NCBI GenBank assembly: GCA_021297895.1
Contig: JAJTHN010000010.1
Location: 62,001-126,000, forward strand
DNA from: Phycisphaeraceae bacterium
GTDB taxonomy: Bacteria; Planctomycetota; Phycisphaerae; Phycisphaerales; UBA1924
Length of the DNA: 64,000 bases
Direction: 5' to 3'
Part shown: positions 34,532 through 43,570 of the stretch, piece by piece
Position numbering within the stretch: position 1 is the stretch's first letter
How the letters are laid out: every line of letters starts with the position of its first letter
Notes under the pieces: model-generated
The model's input: only the letters and a program-made list of their open reading frames with translations
Database searches by the model: none
Told to the model about the DNA's origin: nothing
Position numbers and translations under genes: made by a program

Positions 34532-35365
34532 TTACTGAGGATCGACCGCGCGCGGTTCAACCGGCGCGGGATCCACCGCACGCGGCTCGGCCGGCACTTC
34601 GTTCACCGCCGGCTGCGCGGTCGACGGCGTGCTGTGCCGCGTTCCAGCGCCGGGCAACTGATCGCGCAGCCGCTGCTCGCGTGCCCGGCGCTCCTCGGGG
34701 CTGAAGCCCGACGCATCGGCACGGTTCTCCATCAGCGTCACCGGCGGCACGCTGGCCTGCCCCACCGCCAGCGACTGATGGCCGGTGACCCGCCACGGCG
34801 AGAAACCGCCCAGCAGGTCCAGCCGGACCGCCTGATACAGCCGCGTGCCCCCGGCGTTGGACCCGATCGTGAGCACCGGGCGGATGATCTCCACCTCGGC
34901 GTTGGCCCCGCGGATGAGCACGCGCGAAACGTGATAAGTCGGCAGCGTCGAATCGGGCCCGCTGTTGCTCGCCGTCGCCAACTGCGCACGGCCGCCGACG
35001 CGGCGCAACACGTCCTCCGCGACGTTCTGGCGGAGCATCGGCGGCAGATTGATCACCAGCGGCTCGTCGTACTCGCGTCCGAGTTCCGGGTTCGCAACGG
35101 GTGGGAATCGCCGGATCGTCCATCGCAGCGCCGTCGCCATCGCCTCGGGCGATGGGGCGACGTTCATGTCATCGCCCGCGCTGTCCCAGTTGTTGACCTC
35201 GGGCCAACTGCTGTAGCCGTGCCCCGCGCAGGCGGTCAGGAGCCCCGCGCCGATCATCAGCGCGCCCGCCGTCGCGAGCGAGAATGCCCGGGACACCGCC
35301 GCCCGACCGCGGCCGGGGCGATGCTGACGCGTGGTGGACGATCCGATGTTGAGCTCGCTGGTCAT
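34532..35365 (-). CDS. Putative lipoprotein of unknown function
   Basis: 277 residues from the ATG at 35365. The N-terminus runs to a lipobox LLTAC with Cys46, so it is likely an outer-membrane or periplasmic lipoprotein. The body (residues 60-220) shows alternating beta segments with no domain I recognise. The C-terminus ends in a duplicated short motif (AEPRAVDP, VEPRAVDP). The open frame continues upstream to 36211, but that part is antisense to ubiX and is rejected. It is divergent from ubiX. Confidence 0.7.
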   Translation of the reverse strand: MTSELNIGSSTTRQHRPGRGRAAVSRAFSLATAGALMIGAGLLTACAGHGYSSWPEVNNWDSAGDDMNVAPSPEAMATALRWTIRRFPPVANPELGREYDEPLVINLPPMLRQNVAEDVLRRVGGRAQLATASNSGPDSTLPTYHVSRVLIRGANAEVEIIRPVLTIGSNAGGTRLYQAVRLDLLGGFSPWRVTGHQSLAVGQASVPPVTLMENRADASGFSPEERRAREQRLRDQLPGAGTRHSTPSTAQPAVNEVPAEPRAVDPAPVEPRAVDPQ

Positions 35366-35569
35366 GGTTCTTTCCATCTTCGAGTCCGTTCGAACTTCGT
35401 CGGTCGCCGATGTCCTTTCGCTCGCCCGCACGACGCGCTCTGTCCGAGAACCGCGTTCGGGCCGTCGCTCATGCGACCGACCGCACTCAAGACTGTATGA
35501 ACGGATACGCCTCCGCGTGAACCTACCATCGACTCCTGCCTCAGACTCTCTCCACGAAAGCCGAACGAA

Positions 35570-36283
35570 ATGGCCAAACGGTCCTCCTCTCGTCCACGAT
35601 CCTCGCCCGCTCCCGGCCCGATCGCGGCCCCCGCGGCCCGTAAGCGGGTCGTTGTTGGCATCAGCGGAGCATCCGGTGCTCAGTACGCGACGAGGCTCAT
35701 CGAGCAACTGCTGACCCTCGGCCACGAGGTTCACCTTGTCGTCACCGAGTACGGCCGGCAACTGCTCTTTGACGAGCTCGATATCCGCACCCTGGCGCTG
35801 AAGGATCTCGTCCCGTCCCTTGCCGGCAAGGCGAAGGAGATCGAGAACGTTCGCCTGTTCATTCACCCGCACAAAGACGTCGGCGCGGTTATCGCCAGCG
35901 GCTCGTTCATGCACGACGGCATGGTCGTCGTTCCGTGCTCCAGCACGGCGCTCGGCTACATCGCCACCGGCTCGGGCTCCAACCTGCTCGCGCGAGCCGC
36001 GATGGTGACGCTCAAGGAGCGACGCCCCCTCATTATTGTTCACCGCGAGAGCCCGCTGAGTCTCATTGATATTCGCAATATGGAAGCGATCACCCTCTCC
36101 GGCGGCATCATCGCCCCGGCGAACCCCGGCTTCTATCTGCTCCCCGAAACGATCGACGATATCGTGGACTTCATCGTGGCCAAGTGTCTTGACCTGCTCA
36201 AGATCGAGCACACCCTCAAAAACCGCTGGGAAAGCCGAAGGAAGTCGATGACCCGATCCATGTCCACGCCGCCCGAGCAGTGA
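35570..36283 (+). CDS. ubiX: UbiX-family flavin prenyltransferase
   Basis: 237 residues. It makes prenylated FMN, the cofactor of UbiD decarboxylases. SGASGAQYATRLI at 32-44 binds FMN phosphate; PCSSTALGYIATGSGSNLL and LKERRPLIIVHRESPLS follow the family pattern. A 25-residue Ser/Pro-rich N-terminus precedes the domain. No ubiD homologue is visible in the window. Possible roles are quinone synthesis or another UbiD pathway. Confidence 0.92.
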   Translation: MAKRSSSRPRSSPAPGPIAAPAARKRVVVGISGASGAQYATRLIEQLLTLGHEVHLVVTEYGRQLLFDELDIRTLALKDLVPSLAGKAKEIENVRLFIHPHKDVGAVIASGSFMHDGMVVVPCSSTALGYIATGSGSNLLARAAMVTLKERRPLIIVHRESPLSLIDIRNMEAITLSGGIIAPANPGFYLLPETIDDIVDFIVAKCLDLLKIEHTLKNRWESRRKSMTRSMSTPPEQ

Positions 36284-36395
36284 TCGTGTCGGCTACCGCA
36301 TCGCAGGGAAGCAATGCATTGAAAGGACGTCGCCGGACTCGGATGCCCGCGCCGTGCATCCTCTCCGTCATTCCTCTATTGATCTGACGATTCCT

Positions 36396-37655
36396 ATGGA
36401 TGTTATTACGCAGGTTGTTCTTGGCTCCGCGGCCGCTCAGGCCGCCTTCGGCCGCCGGCTTCCACGGTCGGCGTGGCTCATCGGCGGACTGGCCGGCTAT
36501 CTCCCCGATGCCGACATCTTCATTCAGCCCCCGGGCGATCCGCTCGAAGGCTGGTTCTGGCACAGGCACTTCACGCACGGCATCGGCTTTGTCCCGCTTG
36601 GCGCACTTCTGGTCACGCTGCTGTTCATGCTCATCCCCTCGCTGCGCCGCGAGAAGGCGGCGGTCTTCGCCGCCGCAGGGGTGGGTATCCTCACCCACGC
36701 CCCGCTCGACGCCGCGACGACCTTTGGCACGCTCATCTACTGGCCGTTCTCCCTCGAGCGGATCAGTTGGGATCTCGTGGGCATCATCGATCCACTGGTC
36801 ACTTTTCCGCTCATGCTGGGTCTGATCTGGTCCATCAAGCGATCGCGGTCCCGCGCCACGCCCCGCGCGATCGCCTCCACCCCCGAATCTGCTTCCCGGG
36901 CTCCGAGATCCATCCGCACCCCCGCCATCCTCGCCGTCGCGTGGGCGGTGTTCTACATCGGCGTTATCGGGTCCATCCAGCATGCCCGTGTCATGAGCGT
37001 TCAGGCCCAACTCGCGCAGGCCCGGGGCCACGTTTTCAGTGCCGACACGCCGCGACGTGCACTGCCTACACCGATCAACCTTGTGCTCTACCGCAGCGTG
37101 TACGTTCACAACGGGCGCGTGTACGCCGACCAGATCCGCGTTCCGTTCTTCGGCCAGCCGACAGTCTGGACCGGTTCGAGCACCCCGCTGCTCACCCGCG
37201 AGGATGCCCGTACCGACGGCCTGACCGACGCCCAGTTGGACTACTTCGAGAAGTGGATCTGGTTCAGCCAGAACTGGGTCGTCCGTCCCTCAAGCCTCGG
37301 CGACCCCGTTGGCACGCCCCGCGTTTACGCCGATGCCCGCTACGGCATGGTCCCCAACGAGTTCATGTCCATTTTCGCCCTTGAACTCCCTTCCGAGGAG
37401 ATCCCGGTCGTCGCCCGGCTGGTCCGCAACATCAGCCTGCGGACGAGCCGATCGGGCGAACTGATCGACCTCATCCTGGGGCGAGATACCCGTCTGGTCC
37501 CGCTGGCACAGGCACTCGACGCGAGCCGTGCCGAGGCAACACCCCCTGAGGCCACCAAAGGCCCGACCCGAGGCGCCCCATGGCGACCTCTCCACATCCG
37601 GTCCCCAATCGTGGCCGGCCCCACCCGGGCTCGAATTCTGCCCGTCACGCCCTGA
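36396..37655 (+). CDS. DUF457/YdjM-like membrane protein (metal-dependent hydrolase-like)
   Basis: 419 residues from the ATG at 36396 (MDVITQVVLGSAAAQ), which starts the first membrane helix; the start at 36354 would add a leader. Conserved His/Asp clusters YLPDADIF, WHRHFTHGIGF and THAPLDAATTFG are the likely metal ligands, the hallmark of the YdjM-type integral membrane family, distantly related to phospholipase-C zinc enzymes. About four to five helices, then a soluble C-terminal part of about 220 residues with no recognised domain. Substrate unknown. Confidence 0.82.
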   Translation: MDVITQVVLGSAAAQAAFGRRLPRSAWLIGGLAGYLPDADIFIQPPGDPLEGWFWHRHFTHGIGFVPLGALLVTLLFMLIPSLRREKAAVFAAAGVGILTHAPLDAATTFGTLIYWPFSLERISWDLVGIIDPLVTFPLMLGLIWSIKRSRSRATPRAIASTPESASRAPRSIRTPAILAVAWAVFYIGVIGSIQHARVMSVQAQLAQARGHVFSADTPRRALPTPINLVLYRSVYVHNGRVYADQIRVPFFGQPTVWTGSSTPLLTREDARTDGLTDAQLDYFEKWIWFSQNWVVRPSSLGDPVGTPRVYADARYGMVPNEFMSIFALELPSEEIPVVARLVRNISLRTSRSGELIDLILGRDTRLVPLAQALDASRAEATPPEATKGPTRGAPWRPLHIRSPIVAGPTRARILPVTP

Positions 37656-37722
37656 CACGCCCGCGCCGGGCCGGGTATCCTTCCTCCCGACCTCGAATCC
37701 GGATCGAATCAGGAGTCCCGCC

Positions 37723-38547
37723 ATGGCCAAGATGTTCTACACCCTCGAAGAGACCGCCGACAAGCTCGGCGTTACCGCCCAGCGTGTCAAGGAAATGGCC
37801 GCGTCCGGACAGCTCCAGGAGTTCCGCGACCGCGACAAGCTCGTCTTCAAGCGCGAGCAGGTCGACACGCTCTCCGGCGGCGGCGATGATGGCGGCGTGA
37901 TCCCGCTGGCCGACTCGGGTGGCCCCATCGGCCTGGCCGACGACGCCCGCTCCGGCTCGGGCTCCAGCCCCGGCCTCGGCTCGCTCACCGACCCCGCCGC
38001 GAAGGAGCGTTCGGGGATCTCCATCTTCGAGGCCGATGAACTCGACGACACCGACCCCTCCGCACAGACCCAGGTCTCCAACACCCAGGTGCCGACGACG
38101 GGCATGGGGGATCTCGGCGGCTCCGGGTCCGGCCTGCTGGATCTGACCCGCCAGGGCGACGACACCGCCGCGGGTGCGAACCTGCTGGGGAACGTGTACG
38201 GCGATCAGGCCGGCGACTCGGGCGGCACCGGTCAGGGCCAGGCCCTCTTCGAGCCCGCGGGCGTCGCGAGCGATGTGGCGTCCGGCGGCGGCTCCGGCGG
38301 TGCGCCGGTCTTCTACGCGATGGGCGAGCAGGTTGACCCCACGTGGTCCGGCATCACCGGCGGTCTGGCCCTTGCGCTGGTCCTGGTCCTGGGCACGATG
38401 GTTGCCGTTACGACCATGGCGCTCTCCGGCGCCAGCGCCAGCCTGATCAACTCACTGGCCGGCAACCTCTGGATCATCGTCGGTGCGTTCGCCGCCGCGG
38501 CCGCGGTCTTTGCGGTTATCGGCATGCTCATCGGCAAGAAGAGCTGA
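37723..38547 (+). CDS. Membrane-anchored helix-turn-helix (excisionase/MerR-like) protein
   Basis: 274 residues; the ATG at 37723 follows AGGAG by 7 nt. Residues 5-52 are a MerR/excisionase-type helix-turn-helix (FYTLEETADKLGVTAQRVKE then LVFKREQVDTL). A Gly/Ser/Asp-rich linker of about 150 residues follows, then two membrane helices (about 210-232 and 247-270). It would place a DNA-binding head on a long tether at the inner membrane. Related proteins occur in planctomycetes. The DNA target is unknown. It lies between a DUF457 gene and dxr. Confidence 0.78.
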   Translation: MAKMFYTLEETADKLGVTAQRVKEMAASGQLQEFRDRDKLVFKREQVDTLSGGGDDGGVIPLADSGGPIGLADDARSGSGSSPGLGSLTDPAAKERSGISIFEADELDDTDPSAQTQVSNTQVPTTGMGDLGGSGSGLLDLTRQGDDTAAGANLLGNVYGDQAGDSGGTGQGQALFEPAGVASDVASGGGSGGAPVFYAMGEQVDPTWSGITGGLALALVLVLGTMVAVTTMALSGASASLINSLAGNLWIIVGAFAAAAAVFAVIGMLIGKKS

Positions 38548-38592
38548 GCAAACTCTGATCCGATCTCCCGCCCGACCGGCCCACCACCCGTC

Positions 38593-39891
38593 ATGAGCCG
38601 CCCGATCAACGCCCATTCCGCGCTCGTCGATTCCCTGCGCCGGGTCATCATCCTCGGCTCGACGGGGTCGATCGGCACCCAGACGCTCGAAGTCCTCGAG
38701 CACCTCAACGCCCTTCACGCACAGGGCAAGTATCCGCACCGCTATCAGGTCGTGGGCCTTGCCGCTCGCAAGAACGCCGGCATGCTCATGCAGCAGGCCG
38801 AGCGGTGGCAGGTCAAGGACCTGGCCCTTGCCGAGTCCGGCACGGACGCTTCCAGCCCGCCGGGGACGTGGATCGGCCTCTCCCGTGTGAGTCTCCGCAC
38901 CGGCCCCTCCGCCGCGGAGACCCTCGTCCGCGAGGTCCACTCGGACATCGTCGTGTCCTCGATGGTCGGCGCCTCGGGCCTTCCCGCGACGCTCGCGGCG
39001 GTGCAGTTGGGGCGCGACATCGCTCTGGCGAACAAGGAATCCCTCGTTGCCGCCGGAGCGCTGGTCATTCCCGCGGCCCGGGCCAGCGGGTCGCGGCTGC
39101 TCCCGGTCGACAGCGAGCACGCCGCCATCTGGCAGTGTCTCCAGGGCCTCACCAGCCCGGCCTCGGCCGCGAATCCGCTCTGCCCGCCGTGCCGGGTCGA
39201 TTCGCAGGTCCGCCGCGTGATCCTCACGGCCTCCGGCGGCCCATTCCGCACGTGGAATCTCCAGCAGGCCTACGACGCGACTCCGGAGCAGGCCCTCAAG
39301 CACCCGACCTGGTCGATGGGCGCGAAGGTCACGATCGACTCGGCCAACCTGACGAACAAGGCCTTTGAAGTTCTCGAGGCCCACTGGCTCTTCGGCCTCG
39401 AGCCCGATCGCATCGGCGTGCTCATTCATCCGCAGAGCATCGTCCATTCGCTCGTCGAGTACGCCGATGGGTCGCTGATCGCCCAGCTCGGCCCGCCGGA
39501 CATGCGCAGCCCGATTCAGTACGCCTTCACGTTCCCCGCGCGACCTGAGGGCTGCTCCCGCAGGCTGGACCTGATGAGCATGTCCAAACTCGAGTTCGAA
39601 ACGCCCAGCCACGAGCGATTCCCGGCGCTCGCGCACGCCCAGCGCGTCATGACCCATGGCGGCACGGCGGGCAGCACCTTCAACGCCGCCAGCGAGGCGG
39701 CGGTCGAAGCGTTTCTCCAGCGGCAGATCCCCTTCGGACGGATCACCGAACTGGCCGGCGAGGCGCTGGACGCGCACCCCGCACGGGACGTCTTGTCGCT
39801 CGATGATGTTCTCCACGCCGATGCCGAGGCCCGCCGCTTCGTCCGCTCGCGCATCACGCGAAGCGTTGTCGGCGTCGCGGGGACGGCGTGA
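38593..39891 (+). CDS. dxr: 1-deoxy-D-xylulose-5-phosphate reductoisomerase (Dxr/IspC)
   Basis: 432 residues. NADPH-dependent second step of the MEP isoprenoid pathway. NADPH loop GSTGSIGTQT at 22-31; metal-binding VDSEHAAIWQ (Asp173, Glu175) and the glutamate of NKAFEVLEAHWLF correspond to the E. coli ligands; LANKESLVAAG at about 145-155; IHPQSIVHS and FGRITELA follow. Slightly longer than usual. Its stop overlaps the next gene start by 4 nt (GTGA at 39888), making it the first gene of a four-gene coupled run with three GT41 glycosyltransferases. Confidence 0.95.
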   Translation: MSRPINAHSALVDSLRRVIILGSTGSIGTQTLEVLEHLNALHAQGKYPHRYQVVGLAARKNAGMLMQQAERWQVKDLALAESGTDASSPPGTWIGLSRVSLRTGPSAAETLVREVHSDIVVSSMVGASGLPATLAAVQLGRDIALANKESLVAAGALVIPAARASGSRLLPVDSEHAAIWQCLQGLTSPASAANPLCPPCRVDSQVRRVILTASGGPFRTWNLQQAYDATPEQALKHPTWSMGAKVTIDSANLTNKAFEVLEAHWLFGLEPDRIGVLIHPQSIVHSLVEYADGSLIAQLGPPDMRSPIQYAFTFPARPEGCSRRLDLMSMSKLEFETPSHERFPALAHAQRVMTHGGTAGSTFNAASEAAVEAFLQRQIPFGRITELAGEALDAHPARDVLSLDDVLHADAEARRFVRSRITRSVVGVAGTA

Positions 39892-41654
39892 GCGCCCGCC
39901 CCGGCCCGGCCGATGCGCGACTGGCCCTTCTCCGCCGCGCCGTCGCCGCCCGCCCCACCGATCACAACGCCGCGTTCGAATTGGCCCTGCTCCTGATGGA
40001 CGCGGGCCTGCCCGATCAGGCGGTCTTCCACCTCGACCGTGCGCGCTCGCTCGACCCGGCGAACATTCAGTACCGCGGCGAGTACACGCGTGCCCTGCTC
40101 GCCGCCGGCAAGTGGCAACTCGCGCTGCCGGAACTCGAGCGCCTGGCGATCGAGTGCCCGAACCTCCCGCCCGCATGGACGAACCTCTCGTTCGCGCTGC
40201 TCAGCGCCGGGCGAGTTGGCGAAGCCGAGAAAGCCTGCCGGCGAGCGCTGGAGCTCGATCCCGATTCGCCCACAGCCGCGGGCAACCTCGCGAACCTGCT
40301 GTGCCAGATGGCCCGCGCCGGCGAGGGCCTGCACGTCATCGACACGTTCCTATCGCGTCACCCGGGCGATGACTTCGCGCACGGTGCGCGGGCGTTCGTG
40401 AGCAATTACGCCGAGGATCTCTCGCCGGCGATCGTTCGCGCTGCGCACGAATCCCTCGCCCATGCCCGCCGCGGCGTGCTCGCGTCACGGGGCCTCGCGC
40501 CGACGCCGGCGCAATCGCCGCGGCCCCAGCGTCGCCCCGACTCGCCGCTGCGTGTCGGGATCGTCTCGCCCGATCTGCACGACCATCCCGTCGCGACGTT
40601 CCTTGCCGGCTTCCTGCGTGAGCACGACCGGGCCGCGCTGCACGTGACGCTCTATCACACGGGCGATCGCGCCGATCACATCACCGCCGCGCTCCGTGAG
40701 CTTGTGCCCTCGTGGGTTCAGGCTTCGGCGATGAGCGACCGCGACCTGGCCCAGCGAATCGCCCGCGACCGCATCGATGTGCTGCTGGATCTGGCCGGCA
40801 ACACCGCCGCCAATCGTCTGAGCGTCTTCGCCCTGCGTCCGGCGCCGGTGCAGGTCACGGCCATCGGATATCCATCGACAACCGGCGAGCCCGCGATGGA
40901 CTACCGCCTGGTCGATAGCATCACCGACCCGCCCGCGCACGACCATCACATCACCGAGCGTCCGCTTCGCGTCGATCCCTGTTTCCTCTGCTACACCCCG
41001 CCGCCGGACACGCATCCCGACGCCCCGCCGGTCTCCGCTGCGCCGATGCTTGCGACCGGCGCGCCGACCTTCGGCTCGTTCAACAACGTCGCCAAACTCT
41101 CGCGCCGATGCGTGCGCACCTGGGCGCAGGTTCTGCAGCGCGTTCCCCGCTCGCGCTTGCTGCTCAAGGCCCAGCGTCTGAGCGACCCGGGCGTGTCGGC
41201 TTCGGTCAACGCGCTCCTCGCCGAGGCCGGGATCGACCCCGCCCGCGTCGAACTTCTGCCGCCGACCGCCACGACGCGCGAGCATCTGGCCTCGTATGCG
41301 CTGATCGACATCGCGCTGGACACGTTCCCGTACAACGGCACGACAACGACCTGTGAAGCGTTGTTCATGGGTGTTCCCGTTGTCGCGCTGCTCGGCGATC
41401 GTCACGCCGCACGAGTCAGCGCCAGTCTGCTCAGCGCGGCGAATCAGCAGGATCTTGTCGCCGAGTCGCCAGAGCGCTTTGTCGAAATCGCCGTCTCCCT
41501 CGCGGCAGACGCCGCCGCGCTCGCGCATCGCCGCGCGTCGCTGCGATCGGCGCTTCTTGCCTCGCCGCTGTGCGATGCCCGTGCATACGCCCGCCGCCTC
41601 GGCGAGGCCCTCCGCCGCATCGCCGACGATGTTTCCAAGGATTCCTCCTCATGA
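39888..41654 (+). CDS. O-GlcNAc-transferase-like (GT41/SPINDLY-type) protein with TPR repeats, copy 1
   Basis: 588 residues from a GTG in the GTGA overlap with dxr. N-terminal TPR-like helices at about 10-150 (for example AVFHLDRARSLDPANIQY), then the two-lobed GT-B catalytic domain. The key GT41 residues appear conserved: SPDLHDHPVATF (catalytic-type His233) and FGSFNNVAKL (Lys403), plus DTFPYNGTTTTCEALFMGVP. It should transfer a sugar from a UDP-sugar to protein Ser/Thr or another acceptor; acceptor unknown. Ends with an ATGA overlap onto copy 2. Confidence 0.88.
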   Translation: MSARPGPADARLALLRRAVAARPTDHNAAFELALLLMDAGLPDQAVFHLDRARSLDPANIQYRGEYTRALLAAGKWQLALPELERLAIECPNLPPAWTNLSFALLSAGRVGEAEKACRRALELDPDSPTAAGNLANLLCQMARAGEGLHVIDTFLSRHPGDDFAHGARAFVSNYAEDLSPAIVRAAHESLAHARRGVLASRGLAPTPAQSPRPQRRPDSPLRVGIVSPDLHDHPVATFLAGFLREHDRAALHVTLYHTGDRADHITAALRELVPSWVQASAMSDRDLAQRIARDRIDVLLDLAGNTAANRLSVFALRPAPVQVTAIGYPSTTGEPAMDYRLVDSITDPPAHDHHITERPLRVDPCFLCYTPPPDTHPDAPPVSAAPMLATGAPTFGSFNNVAKLSRRCVRTWAQVLQRVPRSRLLLKAQRLSDPGVSASVNALLAEAGIDPARVELLPPTATTREHLASYALIDIALDTFPYNGTTTTCEALFMGVPVVALLGDRHAARVSASLLSAANQQDLVAESPERFVEIAVSLAADAAALAHRRASLRSALLASPLCDARAYARRLGEALRRIADDVSKDSSS

Positions 41655-43570
41655 GCGACGCCCAGCATCCATCCAGGGAGGCCATTGACCTTCTCACCGC
41701 GGGCCGTCCGCAAGCCGCCCGCGACCTGGCGCTGTCCATCGTCGCAACGATGCCCGACGACCCATTTGCCAACCTCGTCGCGGCGACAACGCTCTATACC
41801 AACAGCCAGTTCAGCACCGCCCTTCCCCATGCCCGACTGGCCGCCGAGGCCCGCCCGCGAGATGGAGACGCACTGGAGTGCTACTGCGCGACGCTCCGCG
41901 CCGTCGGCAGGCACGCCGATGCGCTCACCGTCGCACGCCAGTGGCGCGAGGCGGACCCCTCGTCGCGCCAGGCCGTGCAGGACATCATCGAGTGCCTTCA
42001 GCGGCTGGAGCGTCCATCGGAGATCATCTTCATCGTGCGCGAGGCGATGAAACAGTTCCCCGCCGATCTGCGTCTGGAGATCGCTCTGGCCGGCGCACTC
42101 ATCGATCAGGGCCGCGCAAACGAGGGTGCGCGCATCCTCGATCAGGCCGTGCGTCGCGAGCCTCTGGCCGACAAGGTCGTCGGCTTCGCCGCGACGACCA
42201 GCAACTTCATCCATCCGGCCGATAAGCGCACCATCATCGCCGCCCACCGGCGTTTCGGCGAACTGCTGGATCGCCACGCGCCGCCGCCGAAGTTCGTCCA
42301 CCTGCCGCCGCCGGAGAGCGAGCGAATCGACGCCGCCCGCTTCAAGGGCTCTGGCCGCGACGGTCGGCTGCGGATCGCGTTTCTTTCGGCGGACCTCCGC
42401 GACCATTCCGTGGCGTTCTTTCTCCGACCGATCCTCGAGCATCTCAGTCCCGACCGCTTCGAGACCCTGTGCTTCTACAACCATCTGGTCCGCGACGAGA
42501 CCAACAAGCGCATCCGGGAACTGGTCCGCCCCGGCCCCGGTCGCGACGGCTTCTTCGACATCTACGGCATGCACTTCAACGAGCTCGCCACGCTCATCCA
42601 CGCCGAGAGCCCCGACATTCTCTTCGATCTCAACGGCCTCTTCGAGGGCTGCCGCAGCGATGTGTTTCACCTCGCTCCCGCGCCGGTGCAGGCGACGTTC
42701 TGCGGCTATCCCAACACCACCGGCATGTCCCGCATCAACTGGCGCATCGTCGACTCGATCACCGATCCGCCCGGCACCGATGACCGCGCGCGCGAGCGAC
42801 TGCTCCGACTGGACCCCTGCTTCCTCTGCTACCGCCCGCCCGAAGAGGCTCCCGACATCGCGCCGGAGCGTGATCCGCAGCAGCCCATCACGTTCGGCTC
42901 GTTCAATCGCGTGGTCAAGCTCAACGACGCCGTCATCCGCGTCTGGAGCGCCATCCTCAAGCGCGTTCCATCCTCGCGATTGCTGATCAAGTCCGGCGTG
43001 CTCGACGACCCGGCGACGCGGAGCGACTTTGCCGCCCGGTTCACCGCCGCGGGCGCGCCGCCGGGCAGCGTCGAGCTCGTCGGCCGGATCGCCGACCGCG
43101 CGGGTCACATGGGTCTGTACCGCCGCGTGGACATCGGGCTGGACACGTTCCCGTACGCCGGAACGACGACGACCTGCGAAGCGCTGTACATGGGCGTTCC
43201 GGTCGTCACACTCGCCGAGCCGCAGGCCATGCACGCGGCGCGTGTCGGCGCTTCGCTGCTCTCGGCGCTCAACCTGCCCGATCTCATCGCCACCAGCGAG
43301 AAGAAGTACATCGATGCCGCCGTCGCGCTGGCCGGCGATCGCCCGCGGCTGGCCGAGCTCCGCGCCGGCCTGCGACAGCGACTTCTGGCAAGTCCGCTCT
43401 GCGACGCCGCGGCGTACACGCGCCGCTTCGAGGCCGCGCTCGAGTCGATGTGGACCGACTGGTGTCACAGCGACAAGCCGCAAGGGCTGTCATCCTCGGG
43501 CGCACGCCGAGTCTGGCGCGGCTGGGGCGTCTACGAGAACCAGCGTCCGCGCCCCGGAGCATCCGCGTGA
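41651..43570 (+). CDS. O-GlcNAc-transferase-like (GT41) protein with TPR repeats, copy 2
   Basis: 639 residues from the ATG at 41651 (ATGA overlap with copy 1). TPR-type helices in about 5-190, then the GT41 core: FLSADLRDHSVAFF (His252) and FGSFNRVVKL (Lys423), DTFPYAGTTTTCEALYMGVP. It also has the DPCFLCYRPP segment shared by all three copies, with two Cys that may be structural. Possible protein glycosyltransferase. The sequence is clearly paralogous to copies 1 and 3 but divergent enough that the duplications are not recent. Confidence 0.88.
   Translation: MSDAQHPSREAIDLLTAGRPQAARDLALSIVATMPDDPFANLVAATTLYTNSQFSTALPHARLAAEARPRDGDALECYCATLRAVGRHADALTVARQWREADPSSRQAVQDIIECLQRLERPSEIIFIVREAMKQFPADLRLEIALAGALIDQGRANEGARILDQAVRREPLADKVVGFAATTSNFIHPADKRTIIAAHRRFGELLDRHAPPPKFVHLPPPESERIDAARFKGSGRDGRLRIAFLSADLRDHSVAFFLRPILEHLSPDRFETLCFYNHLVRDETNKRIRELVRPGPGRDGFFDIYGMHFNELATLIHAESPDILFDLNGLFEGCRSDVFHLAPAPVQATFCGYPNTTGMSRINWRIVDSITDPPGTDDRARERLLRLDPCFLCYRPPEEAPDIAPERDPQQPITFGSFNRVVKLNDAVIRVWSAILKRVPSSRLLIKSGVLDDPATRSDFAARFTAAGAPPGSVELVGRIADRAGHMGLYRRVDIGLDTFPYAGTTTTCEALYMGVPVVTLAEPQAMHAARVGASLLSALNLPDLIATSEKKYIDAAVALAGDRPRLAELRAGLRQRLLASPLCDAAAYTRRFEAALESMWTDWCHSDKPQGLSSSGARRVWRGWGVYENQRPRPGASA

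Noticed and set aside
34532-36211. Long leftward open frame extending upstream of the lipoprotein gene
   Set aside because: The part above 35365 is antisense to ubiX and shows no homology; the lipobox start at 35365 is preferred.
41444-43483. 679-codon leftward frame across GT41 copy 2
   Set aside because: Antisense shadow of the glycosyltransferase.
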